Positions 50,401 to 59,173 of a DNA stretch of 64,000 nucleotides are shown piece by piece. Source of the stretch: Rhizobium lentis (lineage in GTDB: Bacteria; Pseudomonadota; Alphaproteobacteria; Rhizobiales; Rhizobiaceae); contig NZ_JACHBD010000012.1 in assembly GCF_014200175.1 (NCBI RefSeq), positions 153,044 through 217,043 of the forward strand, written 5' to 3'. The translations under genes were made by a program, and so were the position numbers. Position 1 is the stretch's first letter; every line of letters starts with the position of its first letter. Under the pieces are notes generated by a model, which saw only the letters and a list, made by a program, of their open reading frames with translations, did no database searches and was not told the origin of the DNA.

Positions 50401-51424
50401 GGGTTTGGACGTTCACAACGGTCCCTCCCGCTACGGGAACGACGGCCTGGCAGATGTGGCGCGCCGGCGCCGTCCTGTTGCGGAAACGGGGCAGCATCAG
50501 CGAAACGGCTTCGCGCCCGAGGGCGACACGGTCGACGCGCATGGTGGAAAGCTGCGGATTTGTCATCAGCGCACAGGGCAGATCATCGAAGCCGACGATC
50601 GCGAAGTCCTCCGGCACCCGCAGACCGGCTTCGGTGACGGCCTCCAGTACGCCGACGGCGATGAAATCATTCATGCAGAAGGCGGCGGTGAAACCGGCAT
50701 TTTCAGCAAGGATCGCCGCCGTGCGTTCATGGGCCTCGCCGCTGGCGCTGCCCTGCAGTGCGAGGGCCACGAAACGGCCCTCGGCACCAGGAGCGGCGGC
50801 GATCGCCGCTTCGAAACCGCGGATGCGCTCCCGGATCGTATGGCGGTGCGAGCCGCTCAGATGCAGGACGCGGCGATGGCCGGCCTTTATCAATCGGCTG
50901 GTCGCCTGATAGGCGCCGAAGAAATTAGCCGGCGAAACGCCGTCGAATTGCATTCCGGGGTCGGTGCCGTTGACGAGAACGGTGGGCGTCATGGTGTCCC
51001 GCAGCCAGCCGCGCAGCATTTCGTTCGGATCGATGCCGACGAGGAAGAGCCCTTCGGCGCCTGCTGCCTGCATATAGTCGCGCACGGCGTCCGGCGTCGT
51101 GCGATCCTCGCGGACCATCCGGATTTCGAAGGGCATGCCTGCTTCGGCGGCGCCGGCGCGCAGCCCCTCGACAATCGCTTCATAAAAGACGCTGAGGCCG
51201 CCGGTGACGCCGTCGCTGGCGATCAGCGCCAGCCCGCCGGCAACGGCTTCAGTCGCGGATTTGACCGGATAACCATGCTCGGCCGCTACCTTCAAAATCT
51301 GACGGCGCACGCTTTCACTGATGCCGGGTTCATTGGCAAGAACCCGCGACACCGTGGAGACGGAGACGCCGGCCAATGTAGCTATATCGGCCTGACGCGG
51401 CCGTCTGATTTTCTCTTCGTTCAT
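50378..51424 (-). CDS. LacI family transcriptional regulator
   Basis: A 348-residue regulator from the ATG at 51424 (a TTG at 51430 is also open). The helix-turn-helix and hinge are ADIATLAGVSVSTVSRVLAN then EPGISESVRRQILKVAAEHG. The effector domain is of the ribose-binding type (GLALIASDGVTGGLSVFYEA, FCMNDFIAVGVLEAVTEAG, FAIVGFDDLPCALMTNPQLS). It is the first gene of the DUF2264-hydroxyacid dehydrogenase operon and divergent from an orphan solute-binding protein, and probably controls both through palindromes in the gap. Confidence 0.93.
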   Translation of the reverse strand: MNEEKIRRPRQADIATLAGVSVSTVSRVLANEPGISESVRRQILKVAAEHGYPVKSATEAVAGGLALIASDGVTGGLSVFYEAIVEGLRAGAAEAGMPFEIRMVREDRTTPDAVRDYMQAAGAEGLFLVGIDPNEMLRGWLRDTMTPTVLVNGTDPGMQFDGVSPANFFGAYQATSRLIKAGHRRVLHLSGSHRHTIRERIRGFEAAIAAAPGAEGRFVALALQGSASGEAHERTAAILAENAGFTAAFCMNDFIAVGVLEAVTEAGLRVPEDFAIVGFDDLPCALMTNPQLSTMRVDRVALGREAVSLMLPRFRNRTAPARHICQAVVPVAGGTVVNVQTRERSDDL

Positions 51425-51440
51425 AGGCAAAGCTTATGCA

Positions 51441-51500
51441 ACTTACGCAAATTTGCAAGGTAATCGTTACTTCTTGCAATAATTATTTTTTTTGCGTACC
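51441..51500. promoter_or_regulatory. LacI operator candidates between the divergent genes
   Basis: The region has a perfect GCAAATTTGC palindrome (51448-51457) and a larger imperfect repeat pairing TTGCAAGGTAA (51454-51464) with TTACTTCTTGCAA (51468-51480), then TTTTTTGCG (51489-51496). Repeated TTGC/GCAA half-sites are typical of LacI-family operators. Confidence 0.5.
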
Positions 51501-51567
51501 CTCGTGAGGAAATGTCTGCAAATGCCGTTGGAGGATGGCAGCGGGCATATTGGGCAAGGAGGATATC

Positions 51568-52854
51568 ATGCAGGTCAACCGCCGTTCATTCCTGATGGGT
51601 TCAGCCGGAGCAGCCGCCGGCCTCGCTTTTGGCGCGGGACGCGCCATTCCGGCTTTTGCCGAAGACACGTCGCTGCGCGCCATGTGGTGGGGGTCCAACG
51701 ACCGCGCCAAACGCACGCTCGACGTCGCCAAGCTCTATCAATCGAAGACACCCGGCGTCACGATCGTCGGTGAATCGCTTTCCGGTGACGGCTACTGGAC
51801 GAAGCTCGCCACCCAGATGGCCGGGCGCTCGATTGCCGACATCTTCCAGCTCGAGCCGGGAACGATCTCCGACTATTCCAAGCGCGGCGCATGCATGCCG
51901 CTTGACGAGTTCGTCCCATCGGCGTTGAAGGTTCAGTCCTTCGGCCCCGACATGCTGAAATTGACCACGATCGATGGGAAACTCTATGGCGTCGGCCTCG
52001 GCCTCAACTCCTTCTCGATGTTCTTCGACACGGTCGAATTCGAAAAGGCCGGCATCCCGATGCCGACACCCGATCTCACCTGGGATGAATATGCCAAGCT
52101 CGCCGTGGAACTCGCCAAGTCCTCCGGCAAGGGCGGAGGCCCCTATGCCGCCCGCTACGCCTATGTGTTCGACGCCTGGCTGCGCCAGCGCGGCAAGAGC
52201 CTCTTCGCCAAGGAGGGCGTCGGGCTCGGCTTCACGGCCGACGATGCGACGGAATGGTTCGACTACTGGGAGAAGCTGCGGAAGGCGGGGGGCACGGTTG
52301 CTGCCGACGTGCAGACGCTCGACCAGAACACCATCGACACCAATAGCCTCGGTCTCGGCAAATCGGTGATCGGTATGGCTTATTCCAACCAAATGATCGG
52401 CTACCAGCTGATCATCAAGAACAAGCTCGGCATCACCATGCTGCCGCGGGAAAAGAAGGGCGGGCCGTCAGGCCACTACTACCGCCCGGCGCTGATCTGG
52501 AGTGTCGGCGCCACGACGAAGAACGGCGAAGCGGCCGCAAAATTCATCGATTTCTTCGTCAACGATATCGAGGCCGGCAAGATTCTCGGCGTCGAGCGCG
52601 GCGTGCCGATGTCGCCCATCGTGCGTGACGCCATTCTGCCGCAGCTGAACCCGACGGAGCAGGAAACGGTCAAATACGTCAACATGCTCAAGGATCAGGT
52701 CGGCGAATATCCGCCGCCAGTGCCGATGGGAGCAACCCAATTCGACCAGCGCGTGCTGCGCCCGATCTGCGACGAACTCGCCTTCGAACGGACCTCACCC
52801 GCCGATGCGGCGGCCCGGCTCGTCGAAGAGGGTAAGGCAACGCTCAAGGGATGA
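51568..52854 (+). CDS. Orphan sugar ABC transporter substrate-binding protein, Tat signal
   Basis: A 428-residue family 1 solute-binding protein from the ATG at 51568, with AAGGAGG upstream. The N-terminus QVNRRSFLMGSAGAAAGLAF is a twin-arginine signal, cleaved near PAFAE. SLRAMWWGSNDRAKRTLDVA and GYWTKLATQMAGRSIADIFQ parallel the binding protein at 40662-41948, of nearly the same length. No permease or ATPase gene follows; a terminator comes 24 bp after the stop. It may deliver a second ligand to the nearby importer. Confidence 0.93.
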   Translation: MQVNRRSFLMGSAGAAAGLAFGAGRAIPAFAEDTSLRAMWWGSNDRAKRTLDVAKLYQSKTPGVTIVGESLSGDGYWTKLATQMAGRSIADIFQLEPGTISDYSKRGACMPLDEFVPSALKVQSFGPDMLKLTTIDGKLYGVGLGLNSFSMFFDTVEFEKAGIPMPTPDLTWDEYAKLAVELAKSSGKGGGPYAARYAYVFDAWLRQRGKSLFAKEGVGLGFTADDATEWFDYWEKLRKAGGTVAADVQTLDQNTIDTNSLGLGKSVIGMAYSNQMIGYQLIIKNKLGITMLPREKKGGPSGHYYRPALIWSVGATTKNGEAAAKFIDFFVNDIEAGKILGVERGVPMSPIVRDAILPQLNPTEQETVKYVNMLKDQVGEYPPPVPMGATQFDQRVLRPICDELAFERTSPADAAARLVEEGKATLKG

Positions 52855-52877
52855 TCGGCTGCCGGATATCAGAGGTG

Positions 52878-52912
52878 AGGCCCGAAAAACCCCGGCGGGC
52901 CTTTCTGTTTTC
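52878..52912 (+). terminator. Terminator after the orphan binding protein
   Basis: AGGCCCG (52878-52884) pairs with CGGGCCT (52896-52902), followed by TTCTGTTTT. Confidence 0.85.
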
Positions 52913-52960
52913 CTGATTGAAGCGTGTTGCGACCGAATTGATTTGCGCCTCAGATGCTTT

Positions 52961-53932
52961 TCAGTTGGCTGCCAGGCTTTCGACAACGCGCCAGTCCGGC
53001 CGGCCAAGATTGAAGGGCCAGGCGTGCACGTCGCGGTCATTGAAATAGACGACTTCCTGAAGGTTCGGGAAGGCGCTCTGTTTCAGTGTCGCAGTCTCGA
53101 TCCAGGGTCTCATATAGGCGTCGCCGCCTTCGTAGCCGAGTTCTGCAACCCAGATGGGTTTTCCATAGCCGGAGACGAGATCATAGCCTTGCTTCAACGC
53201 TTCCGAAAAGGTCCGGTGCTTGTTGTAGGCAAGCTCGTCGTAGCGCTGCAGCCCGAACACCGACAGGCCGACGAGATCGACGTAATCATCGCCGGGATAA
53301 TAGGCATCAAGGCCGGGCTCCCCCTTCGGCGACCACATCAGCTCGGTGCCGGGCGCCTCGTCGCGAACAATATCCATCATCCGCTTGTAGGCCGCGATGT
53401 AATCCGCCGGATTCCAGCCGGACCATGAAAACCGGCCCGACTTGTCCTCCATCTCCTGGCCCCAGCGGACGATTACGGGGCTCCTCAGCTGAGAGATCAT
53501 CTGCGCGATCGCCCGCATGTTGACGTCGTAATCGCCCCGCAGCACCTTGCGGCGAAGCTGATCGGAGGTCAGCCGCCAGTCGACGTCCCAGGACCACGGC
53601 TCGACCGTGATCAGCAGGTTACGGCCTCTGGCCTGCGCATAGGCATCGGCAACACGCAGCGTCTCCAGATCAACATCTTCCCAGGGCAGGAACAGGGCTT
53701 CGGTCGTGACATTCGTCTGAGCGCCGAAATCCCCATGCGGGTCATAGGCGCCGAACTTGATGCCGTCGGCATGAACCACTGGGCGCTTGTCGATGATCGT
53801 TCGCATGCTGGATGCCTGGTACGGGGCAATGCCGGCATATTGCACCTCGCTTCGGCCCGGCAGATCCGCGACGCACAATAGCAGCAGTGCGAGCGAGGCG
53901 GTCGAGAGATGGTTTTTCATCAGCTTCTTCAT
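52961..53932 (-). CDS. GH26-like secreted glycoside hydrolase
   Basis: A 323-residue protein with a Sec signal peptide (NHLSTASLALLLLCVADLPG). The body is a TIM barrel related to GH26: PVIVRWGQEMEDKSGRFSW (about 150) carries the acid/base Glu in the WGQEM motif, FSWSGWNPADYIAAYKRMMD follows as in mannanases, and PIWVAELGYEGGD (about 265) the nucleophile Glu. It is the last gene of the leftward polysaccharide cluster and may trim the polymer made by the GT2 synthase, as cellulases do beside cellulose synthases. Confidence 0.82.
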   Translation of the reverse strand: MKKLMKNHLSTASLALLLLCVADLPGRSEVQYAGIAPYQASSMRTIIDKRPVVHADGIKFGAYDPHGDFGAQTNVTTEALFLPWEDVDLETLRVADAYAQARGRNLLITVEPWSWDVDWRLTSDQLRRKVLRGDYDVNMRAIAQMISQLRSPVIVRWGQEMEDKSGRFSWSGWNPADYIAAYKRMMDIVRDEAPGTELMWSPKGEPGLDAYYPGDDYVDLVGLSVFGLQRYDELAYNKHRTFSEALKQGYDLVSGYGKPIWVAELGYEGGDAYMRPWIETATLKQSAFPNLQEVVYFNDRDVHAWPFNLGRPDWRVVESLAAN

Positions 53933-53935
53933 GGC

Positions 53936-54457
53936 TCACCCTCCTTTTCGGGCCAGTTGCTGGTCCAGCAGAAGCTGCTTCAGATCGCGTGCCTTGGCGC
54001 TGACGTTATCCGCGGCAACCAGCTTGCGGAATTCGTCATCCTCCCGCACCGATGCATGCCGAAAGACGTACCAGTTGCCGTTCGGTTGGCGCCGCTGATA
54101 GATCGTGTTGCCGATCTTGCGGTGACCGAAACAGGTGCTGGCGCGCGCTGCACCCTCGGCATTCGTCCAGGTGGCGCGCATGCAGAGTTGGCCGAGGTCG
54201 TCGACAACCCATTTGCCTTCGGCGAAGGATTGTTTGCCCTTGTCGTTCACCCAGGCGACAAACCGCCGGCCATCCTCGATGAAGCGCCCGCCGCCGGTAT
54301 CCCAAGTCCAGGTCCTGTCGCCGTAGATCCGGTAGAGCTCATAGGCGCTGAGCGGCGTCGGCTCATTCTTCTTTGCGGTCTCGGCGCCCTGCACCGCCAA
54401 TGGCAGGCACAGGCTGAGAGCTAGGGCCACCCCATATAGTCTCGATCCGATACGCAT
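53936..54457 (-). CDS. DUF995-like secreted protein
   Basis: A 173-residue protein from the ATG at 54457, preceded by GAGGAGAATGTA; the longer frame upstream is unsupported. Signal peptide YGVALALSLCLPLAVQGAET. The mature part has LSAYELYRIYGDRTWTWDTG, WVVDDLGQLCMRATWTNAEG, TCFGHRKIGNTIYQRRQPNG and a basic C-terminus, which I match to DUF995, a family found next to exopolysaccharide genes in rhizobia. Function is unknown. Two cysteines (CM, CF) may pair in the periplasm. It is 37 bp after the GT2 stop and 3 bp before the hydrolase. Confidence 0.75.
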   Translation of the reverse strand: MRIGSRLYGVALALSLCLPLAVQGAETAKKNEPTPLSAYELYRIYGDRTWTWDTGGGRFIEDGRRFVAWVNDKGKQSFAEGKWVVDDLGQLCMRATWTNAEGAARASTCFGHRKIGNTIYQRRQPNGNWYVFRHASVREDDEFRKLVAADNVSAKARDLKQLLLDQQLARKGG

Positions 54458-54494
54458 TACATTCTCCTCCTCGACCCTCGCCAGTTCGCCCGGC

Positions 54495-56360
54495 TCATAC
54501 ACCTTGTTCGTCCCGTCCCGTGCTCCCGAATCCATTCCACCTAATGCGGAACTTGATGATCCGGGTTTTGCCACCGAGGCCGGCACCGGCCACGGCAAAT
54601 TGCGATTGGCTGAAGCTGATGAACGACTGACCGTGCGAAAGCGCCTCGAGGCTGCGCAAACCATGGCCGCCGGCCTGCATGCCGCCGGTGATGCAGATCG
54701 CAAGCCCCGTCGCCGTCGCCAGCCACAGGCCGCGTGACTGCGGCAGCAACGGCAGACCGTTCTCGATCGCATGGCGAAGGACGATCAGCACCGTCAACAG
54801 CAGATAGATCATGAGATTCATCGCGGCGAAAACATAAAAGCCCTGGGGGGCGTCGTCGGTGGCAAACACCATGGCTACGGCGCAAAGGCCGGCGAGGCCG
54901 ATGTAGGGCGCGACGATGCGCAACGGCAAAGATAGCTGCTCCTGCCGGCCTTTCGGCGTGATGCGAAAGTCGACGAACGAGCCGCAGAGATGGTCGCGAA
55001 CAGCTGCGAGGCTGCCGGCGAGGGACCACGGCCAACGCAGGAAGATGAAGGCAAGTCCCTCCCAGCCGAACAGTTTCGCGTCGTGCGGCCTGAAGGTTGC
55101 CGTTGCTCGCCAGAAGAAGGCAAACAGCGTCAGCGCGATCGATGTCGGCGCGAAGTGCAGCAGGAAATCCGGATAGGTTACGTTGACGAAGACATGGCCC
55201 GTCAGCAAAGCGGCGACCGGCAGCAGGAACATCACGGCCATGACGGCGGAGAAAAGCGGGTACCACAGCTGCGAAAATACGAACTGGAATTTCAGATGCC
55301 AGGGCAGATGGGTGACGTAGCGGCGGGAATGCTGCAGCAGGATAGTGACGAGGCTGCGCGACCATTGAAATTCCTGGACGGCGAGATCGACGAAATTCGC
55401 TGGACCATCGCCGTGGGCGATCGCATCGACGGCATGGACACCGCGCCAGCCGGCGGCATTCATCATCAGCGTCGTCGAGTGATCTTCGGCAAGTTCGGGG
55501 CCGAGGCCGCCGATCTGACGAAGCGCCGATGTGCGAACCGCGTAGTGGGAGCCGATGCAAAGCGGCGCCCAGCCATTGTTGTAACCGGTCTGCAGCGATC
55601 CGTGCAGACTTGCCTCCGCGTAAAGCCTTCCGCGCGCCGCCCAGCTTGCCGCCGCATTTGCATCGCAGATGCTGGGCGCGGAGACGTAGCCAATGCCGGG
55701 ATCGGCAAAGGGGCGCAGAACTTCCCGCAAATAAGTCGGCGTCGGCACATGATCGGCGTCGAACTGGGCGACAAAATCGTAACGTGCATAGCCGAAATGG
55801 TCGTAGAAATAAGCAAGATTGCCTTCCTTGCACCGGGTCCGGCGCGGCCAGGTCGTGCGGTGATACGCCGCCACACCCTTTCGGGTGGAGATCAGCACGC
55901 CGTGCTCGGCGCACCAGCGTCTGGTTTCCTCGGAAGGATCCTCGTCGGCCAGCCAGACGTCGAACTCGACGCCGATCTGATCGAGCATCGCCTGCAGCGT
56001 GGCGCGGACGACGGCAAAAGGCTCGGACGGTGCCTTGGTGACCACCATCGCCACGCGCCCTTCCGGCAGCCGTGCACGCGAACTGATCGTCCTGGCATCG
56101 AGGAAGATCAGGATGAAATAGGCCGGGACGAGCGTGATCCAGGCGAGGACGGCGGTGATGAGCCCGAATGCAGTCCAGGAAATGATATGGGTGGACTGGC
56201 ACCACCAGATCCAGAAATACCCGAGCGCGGCCAGCCAGCAGAGGATACCGAAACCATAGGCGACGCGTTTGCGGCCGGTGAAAACTGGATCCAATGCTTC
56301 GGTGCTGGTGGCGGCTTTCGCAGGCGCGAGGCCGTAGCCGGTGTGCGAAGCGTCGCTCAT
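54495..56360 (-). CDS. Cellulose-synthase-like family 2 glycosyltransferase
   Basis: A 621-residue membrane glycosyltransferase from the ATG at 56360, overlapping the galE stop (ATGA). Two N-terminal helices (FGILCWLAALGYFWIWW, FGLITAVLAWITLVPAYFIL) precede the GT-A domain with the Asp motifs VWLADEDPSEET, FVAQFDADHVPTP and GPELAEDHSTTLMM, then AVQEFQWSRSL, and five or more C-terminal helices. The canonical QxxRW product-binding motif reads QEFQW here, with Gln for Arg. No PilZ domain is present. It likely polymerises a sugar from a UDP-donor supplied by the two upstream epimerase-family enzymes. Confidence 0.9.
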   Translation of the reverse strand: MSDASHTGYGLAPAKAATSTEALDPVFTGRKRVAYGFGILCWLAALGYFWIWWCQSTHIISWTAFGLITAVLAWITLVPAYFILIFLDARTISSRARLPEGRVAMVVTKAPSEPFAVVRATLQAMLDQIGVEFDVWLADEDPSEETRRWCAEHGVLISTRKGVAAYHRTTWPRRTRCKEGNLAYFYDHFGYARYDFVAQFDADHVPTPTYLREVLRPFADPGIGYVSAPSICDANAAASWAARGRLYAEASLHGSLQTGYNNGWAPLCIGSHYAVRTSALRQIGGLGPELAEDHSTTLMMNAAGWRGVHAVDAIAHGDGPANFVDLAVQEFQWSRSLVTILLQHSRRYVTHLPWHLKFQFVFSQLWYPLFSAVMAVMFLLPVAALLTGHVFVNVTYPDFLLHFAPTSIALTLFAFFWRATATFRPHDAKLFGWEGLAFIFLRWPWSLAGSLAAVRDHLCGSFVDFRITPKGRQEQLSLPLRIVAPYIGLAGLCAVAMVFATDDAPQGFYVFAAMNLMIYLLLTVLIVLRHAIENGLPLLPQSRGLWLATATGLAICITGGMQAGGHGLRSLEALSHGQSFISFSQSQFAVAGAGLGGKTRIIKFRIRWNGFGSTGRDEQGV

Positions 56361-57340
56361 GCCATCACCTCCAGCCCGAAGGTGGGACCGGCGGTGCGGA
56401 TGATCGTATCGATATCCGATAGTGCCGGCGAGAAGCCGAGTTCCGCCTTCGCCCTTGCCGTGTTGGCAAAAAGGATCGGCGGATCGCCCGCGCGGCGGGA
56501 GCGATACCGGACCGGCACCTCGCGGCCGGTCGTGCGATGGATGGCCGCAAGAATCTCGCGCACCGAGGTCCCCCGCCCGGAGCCGAGATTGACGCTGAGC
56601 GAACCGCCGTCCGCCATCAGGTGCTTGACGGCCGCCAAATGCGCCTGCGCGAGATCGCTGACATGGATATAGTCGCGAACGCAGGTTCCATCCGCGGTCG
56701 AATAGTCGGTGCCGAAGATATCGAGCCGCTCCAGCCTGCCGGCGGCAGCGAGAAGGGCGCGAGGGATGAGGTGAGTCTCGGGATCGTGGCGCTCGGCAAG
56801 CTCGCCATCCGGATCGGCGCCAGCGGCGTTGAAATAACGCAAGGCGGCGAAGCGGATGCCATAGGCGGCGGCAAAATCCTCGAGCGCCATCTCGAAGATC
56901 AGCTTGGTGCGGCCGTAAGGATTGACCGGCTGCTGCGGGGTTTCCTCCCGTATCGGCAAGGAGGCGGGAACGCCATAGGTGGCGCAGCTGCTCGAAAAGA
57001 CGATCCGGTCGATATCCTGATCGAGGCAGGCTTCGAGCAGCGTGAGGCTGCCGACGACGTTGTTGCGGTAATATTTTCTCGGCATCTCGACGGATTCGCC
57101 GACATAGGCGTTGGCGCCGCAATGGATAACGCAATCGGGCGAAAATTCGACCATTGTCCGGCGCAGCGCCACCGCATCGCCGAGTTCACCACGGATGAGC
57201 GGGCCCCAGCGGACGCTGTCGGCATGTCCGGTCGACAGGTTGTCGTAGGTAACCGGGATCATGCCGGCGCGCGACAGCGCTTTGCAGATATGACTGCCTA
57301 TGAAACCGGCACCGCCGGTGACGAGAATGTAGCGGGGCAT
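56357..57340 (-). CDS. galE: UDP-glucose 4-epimerase
   Basis: A 327-residue extended short-chain dehydrogenase from the ATG at 57340 (the frame is open to 57373, overlapping the upstream gene). NAD motif VTGGAGFIGSHICKALSRAG, then VTYDNLSTGH, the catalytic Ser/Thr region IVFSSSCATYGVP and the Tyr/Lys pair in NPYGRTKLIFEMAL. It interconverts UDP-glucose and UDP-galactose (or the pentose/uronate equivalents). It is one base before the UDP-glucuronate decarboxylase end and overlaps the GT2 start, so substrate formation and polymerisation are co-expressed. Confidence 0.92.
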   Translation of the reverse strand: MPRYILVTGGAGFIGSHICKALSRAGMIPVTYDNLSTGHADSVRWGPLIRGELGDAVALRRTMVEFSPDCVIHCGANAYVGESVEMPRKYYRNNVVGSLTLLEACLDQDIDRIVFSSSCATYGVPASLPIREETPQQPVNPYGRTKLIFEMALEDFAAAYGIRFAALRYFNAAGADPDGELAERHDPETHLIPRALLAAAGRLERLDIFGTDYSTADGTCVRDYIHVSDLAQAHLAAVKHLMADGGSLSVNLGSGRGTSVREILAAIHRTTGREVPVRYRSRRAGDPPILFANTARAKAELGFSPALSDIDTIIRTAGPTFGLEVMA

Positions 57341-57341
57341 C

Positions 57342-58364
57342 TCATATGGCCTCCGCCTTCTCTGTCCGGGCAAGCAGGCCGTCGAAATATTCGACGGTGC
57401 GCGCCAGGCCGGCTTCGAGCTCGATGTGAGGCTGCCATCCCAGCTCGGTCATAGCCCGGGAAATATCCGGCCGCCGCTGGCGCGGATCGTCGACGACAGC
57501 AGGCAGGTGAACGATGCGGGAACGCGAATTCGTGAGGTCCCGGATGATTTCCGCCAGGCGCCGAACGGTGAATTCACCGGGGTTACCCAGATTGATCGGG
57601 CCGTGGCAGGCGCTGCCGGCTGCCGAGAAACGCAGGAAACCTTCGACGAGATCGTCGACATAGCAGAAAGAGCGGGTCTGCTGGCCGTCGCCGTAAATTG
57701 TCAGATCGGCGTTGCGCAGAGCCTGCACGATCAAATTGGAAATGACCCGGCCGTCATCCAGGCGCATACGCGGCCCATAGGTATTGAAGATGCGGCCGAC
57801 CTTGATGTCGACACCATAGGTCCTGTGGTAGTCGAAAAACAGGGTTTCGGCGCTGCGCTTGCCTTCGTCGTAACAGGCGCGCGGCCCGATCGGGTTGACG
57901 TTGCCGCAATAGGTTTCGCGCTGCGGGCTCTGGTTCGGATCGCCATAAACCTCCGACGTCGACGATTGAACGACGATCGCGCCGGTCTTTCGCGCACAGT
58001 CCAGGGTGTTGACGGCACCGAGCACATTAGTGAGCAATGTACCGACCGGATCCCGCTGATAATCGGGCGGAGACGCGGGCGAGGCAAAATTGAAGATGAG
58101 CGACGCTTCGATATCGAAGGGCTGCCGGACATCGTGTTCGATGATGCGAAAACGGGGGTTCGACAGGAGATGATCGACATTTACACGACGGCCAGTCGAA
58201 AAATTATCAAGGCATATGACGCTGTGGCCGCGTAGCAGAAGCCTTTCGCAGAGATGCGAGCCAAGAAAGCCGGCCCCGCCATTGACAAGGGCAGCGCCCA
58301 GATTCTTGAGCACCGGCACGCCTTCTACTTCAGAATAACCTTCGCCGGGAACGAAACTACGCAT
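57342..58364 (-). CDS. UDP-glucuronate decarboxylase (UXS-type)
   Basis: A 340-residue extended short-chain dehydrogenase. NAD motif ALVNGGAGFLGSHLCERLLL, VICLDNFSTGRRVNVDHLL, EHDVRQPFDIEASLIFNFAS, SSTSEVYGDPNQSPQRE and the active-site YxxxK in RACYDEGKRSAETLFFDYHR are the UXS signature, distinct from the YGxxK of GalE or dTDP-glucose dehydratases. It converts UDP-glucuronate to UDP-xylose via a 4-keto intermediate. It heads the leftward polysaccharide operon; the first 20 residues before the fold may be a non-conserved extension. Confidence 0.9.
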   Translation of the reverse strand: MRSFVPGEGYSEVEGVPVLKNLGAALVNGGAGFLGSHLCERLLLRGHSVICLDNFSTGRRVNVDHLLSNPRFRIIEHDVRQPFDIEASLIFNFASPASPPDYQRDPVGTLLTNVLGAVNTLDCARKTGAIVVQSSTSEVYGDPNQSPQRETYCGNVNPIGPRACYDEGKRSAETLFFDYHRTYGVDIKVGRIFNTYGPRMRLDDGRVISNLIVQALRNADLTIYGDGQQTRSFCYVDDLVEGFLRFSAAGSACHGPINLGNPGEFTVRRLAEIIRDLTNSRSRIVHLPAVVDDPRQRRPDISRAMTELGWQPHIELEAGLARTVEYFDGLLARTEKAEAI

Positions 58365-58749
58365 TACAAACTCCTTCCCATGTTTTAGTCTTTTGTTTTA
58401 TTCAGGCGCTGCGTGCCTCCAATATCCGGTCGGATATTCATCTCATTGAGTATCTCAACTTGAATAACCTTATAGTTATTCTTCGGATATATGGTTTACT
58501 ATTCGAATGATAAGGTGATTGTTAGATAGGTCAACTTTAAAAACGTTCTCAACCCAAAATAAGTACGAAATTGTTCTCTAAAGTAACAAATAATTAATCA
58601 TTTTCTATCTTTTTTTCACGTAGAACGGGTATCCCGACATCACTCAAGCTTCCGTCAATCAAGAACGGGTACAAAGAATGAAGGGCTGGCCGCGCGTAAC
58701 TGCTCGACCGGTCTTGCATCCGGGAGCGCCATATGCGAGGGGATTGGCC
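58365..58749. other. AT-rich promoter region of the polysaccharide operon
   Basis: About 385 bp without a supported gene and clearly more AT-rich than its surroundings. It contains the perfect inverted repeat GAATAAC-CTTATA-GTTATTC (58462-58481), 98-117 bp upstream of the decarboxylase start. It is the natural operator candidate for the LuxR-type regulator at 59174. A start at 58678 for the small + gene is possible but lacks a ribosome binding site. Confidence 0.55.
58462..58481. promoter_or_regulatory. Perfect 7+6+7 palindrome upstream of the polysaccharide operon
   Basis: GAATAAC and GTTATTC flank CTTATA. The form (20 bp, dyad symmetric) fits a dimeric regulator site such as that of a LuxR/NarL-type protein. 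No second copy was seen in the window. Confidence 0.5.
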
Positions 58750-59070
58750 ATGTCGAAAAAACACGCTGCAGCGCAGCCGAAAGGCTGGCGTCTATTTCAT
58801 TTTGCGATGTTTGCCTGGGGAACGACGGTTCTTGCGGTCGGACCGACGGCCTGTGCGGTCGTTAACGACGACATAGCCGCCGTCGCGAAAAAGAATGTCG
58901 TCGGCGAGACGCCACGTGTCTCGAAGGCATACGCCTACCCGGAAAACCGCGCCGTGCGGCCGGCCGCGGCACCTGCCCGCGTCGTCGCCTATCACGGGTC
59001 CGCCCCGTATATCTGCTCTCCGAGCGGCTTCGGACAGAAGTCGCGCTGCTTTGCGCGTCCGTCGATCTGA
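58750..59070 (+). CDS. Small secreted or membrane-anchored hypothetical protein
   Basis: A 106-residue protein from the ATG at 58750 with GAGGGG 8-12 bases upstream. A basic start (SKKHAAAQPKGW) is followed by one hydrophobic segment (FAMFAWGTTVLAVGPTACAV, about 19-38), then a Pro/Ala/Arg-rich region and a C-terminus with two cysteines (YICSPSGFGQKSRCFARPSI). It reads as a periplasmic or anchored protein; the TAC motif could be a lipoprotein-like cleavage site. I do not recognise a family. Confidence 0.55.
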   Translation: MSKKHAAAQPKGWRLFHFAMFAWGTTVLAVGPTACAVVNDDIAAVAKKNVVGETPRVSKAYAYPENRAVRPAAAPARVVAYHGSAPYICSPSGFGQKSRCFARPSI

Positions 59071-59173
59071 AACAAATCCTTCGAATCGACATCAATGCAA
59101 GGATAAAATTATCCGTCAGTTCAACGTGCTGCGGCGTCCCTTGGGCGCCAGAACAGACGCGGCGCGCTGCAGA

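Noticed and set aside
55561..55595. GTAACCGGT match to the TetR operator
   Set aside because: Lies inside the GT2 coding sequence and lacks the second half-site.
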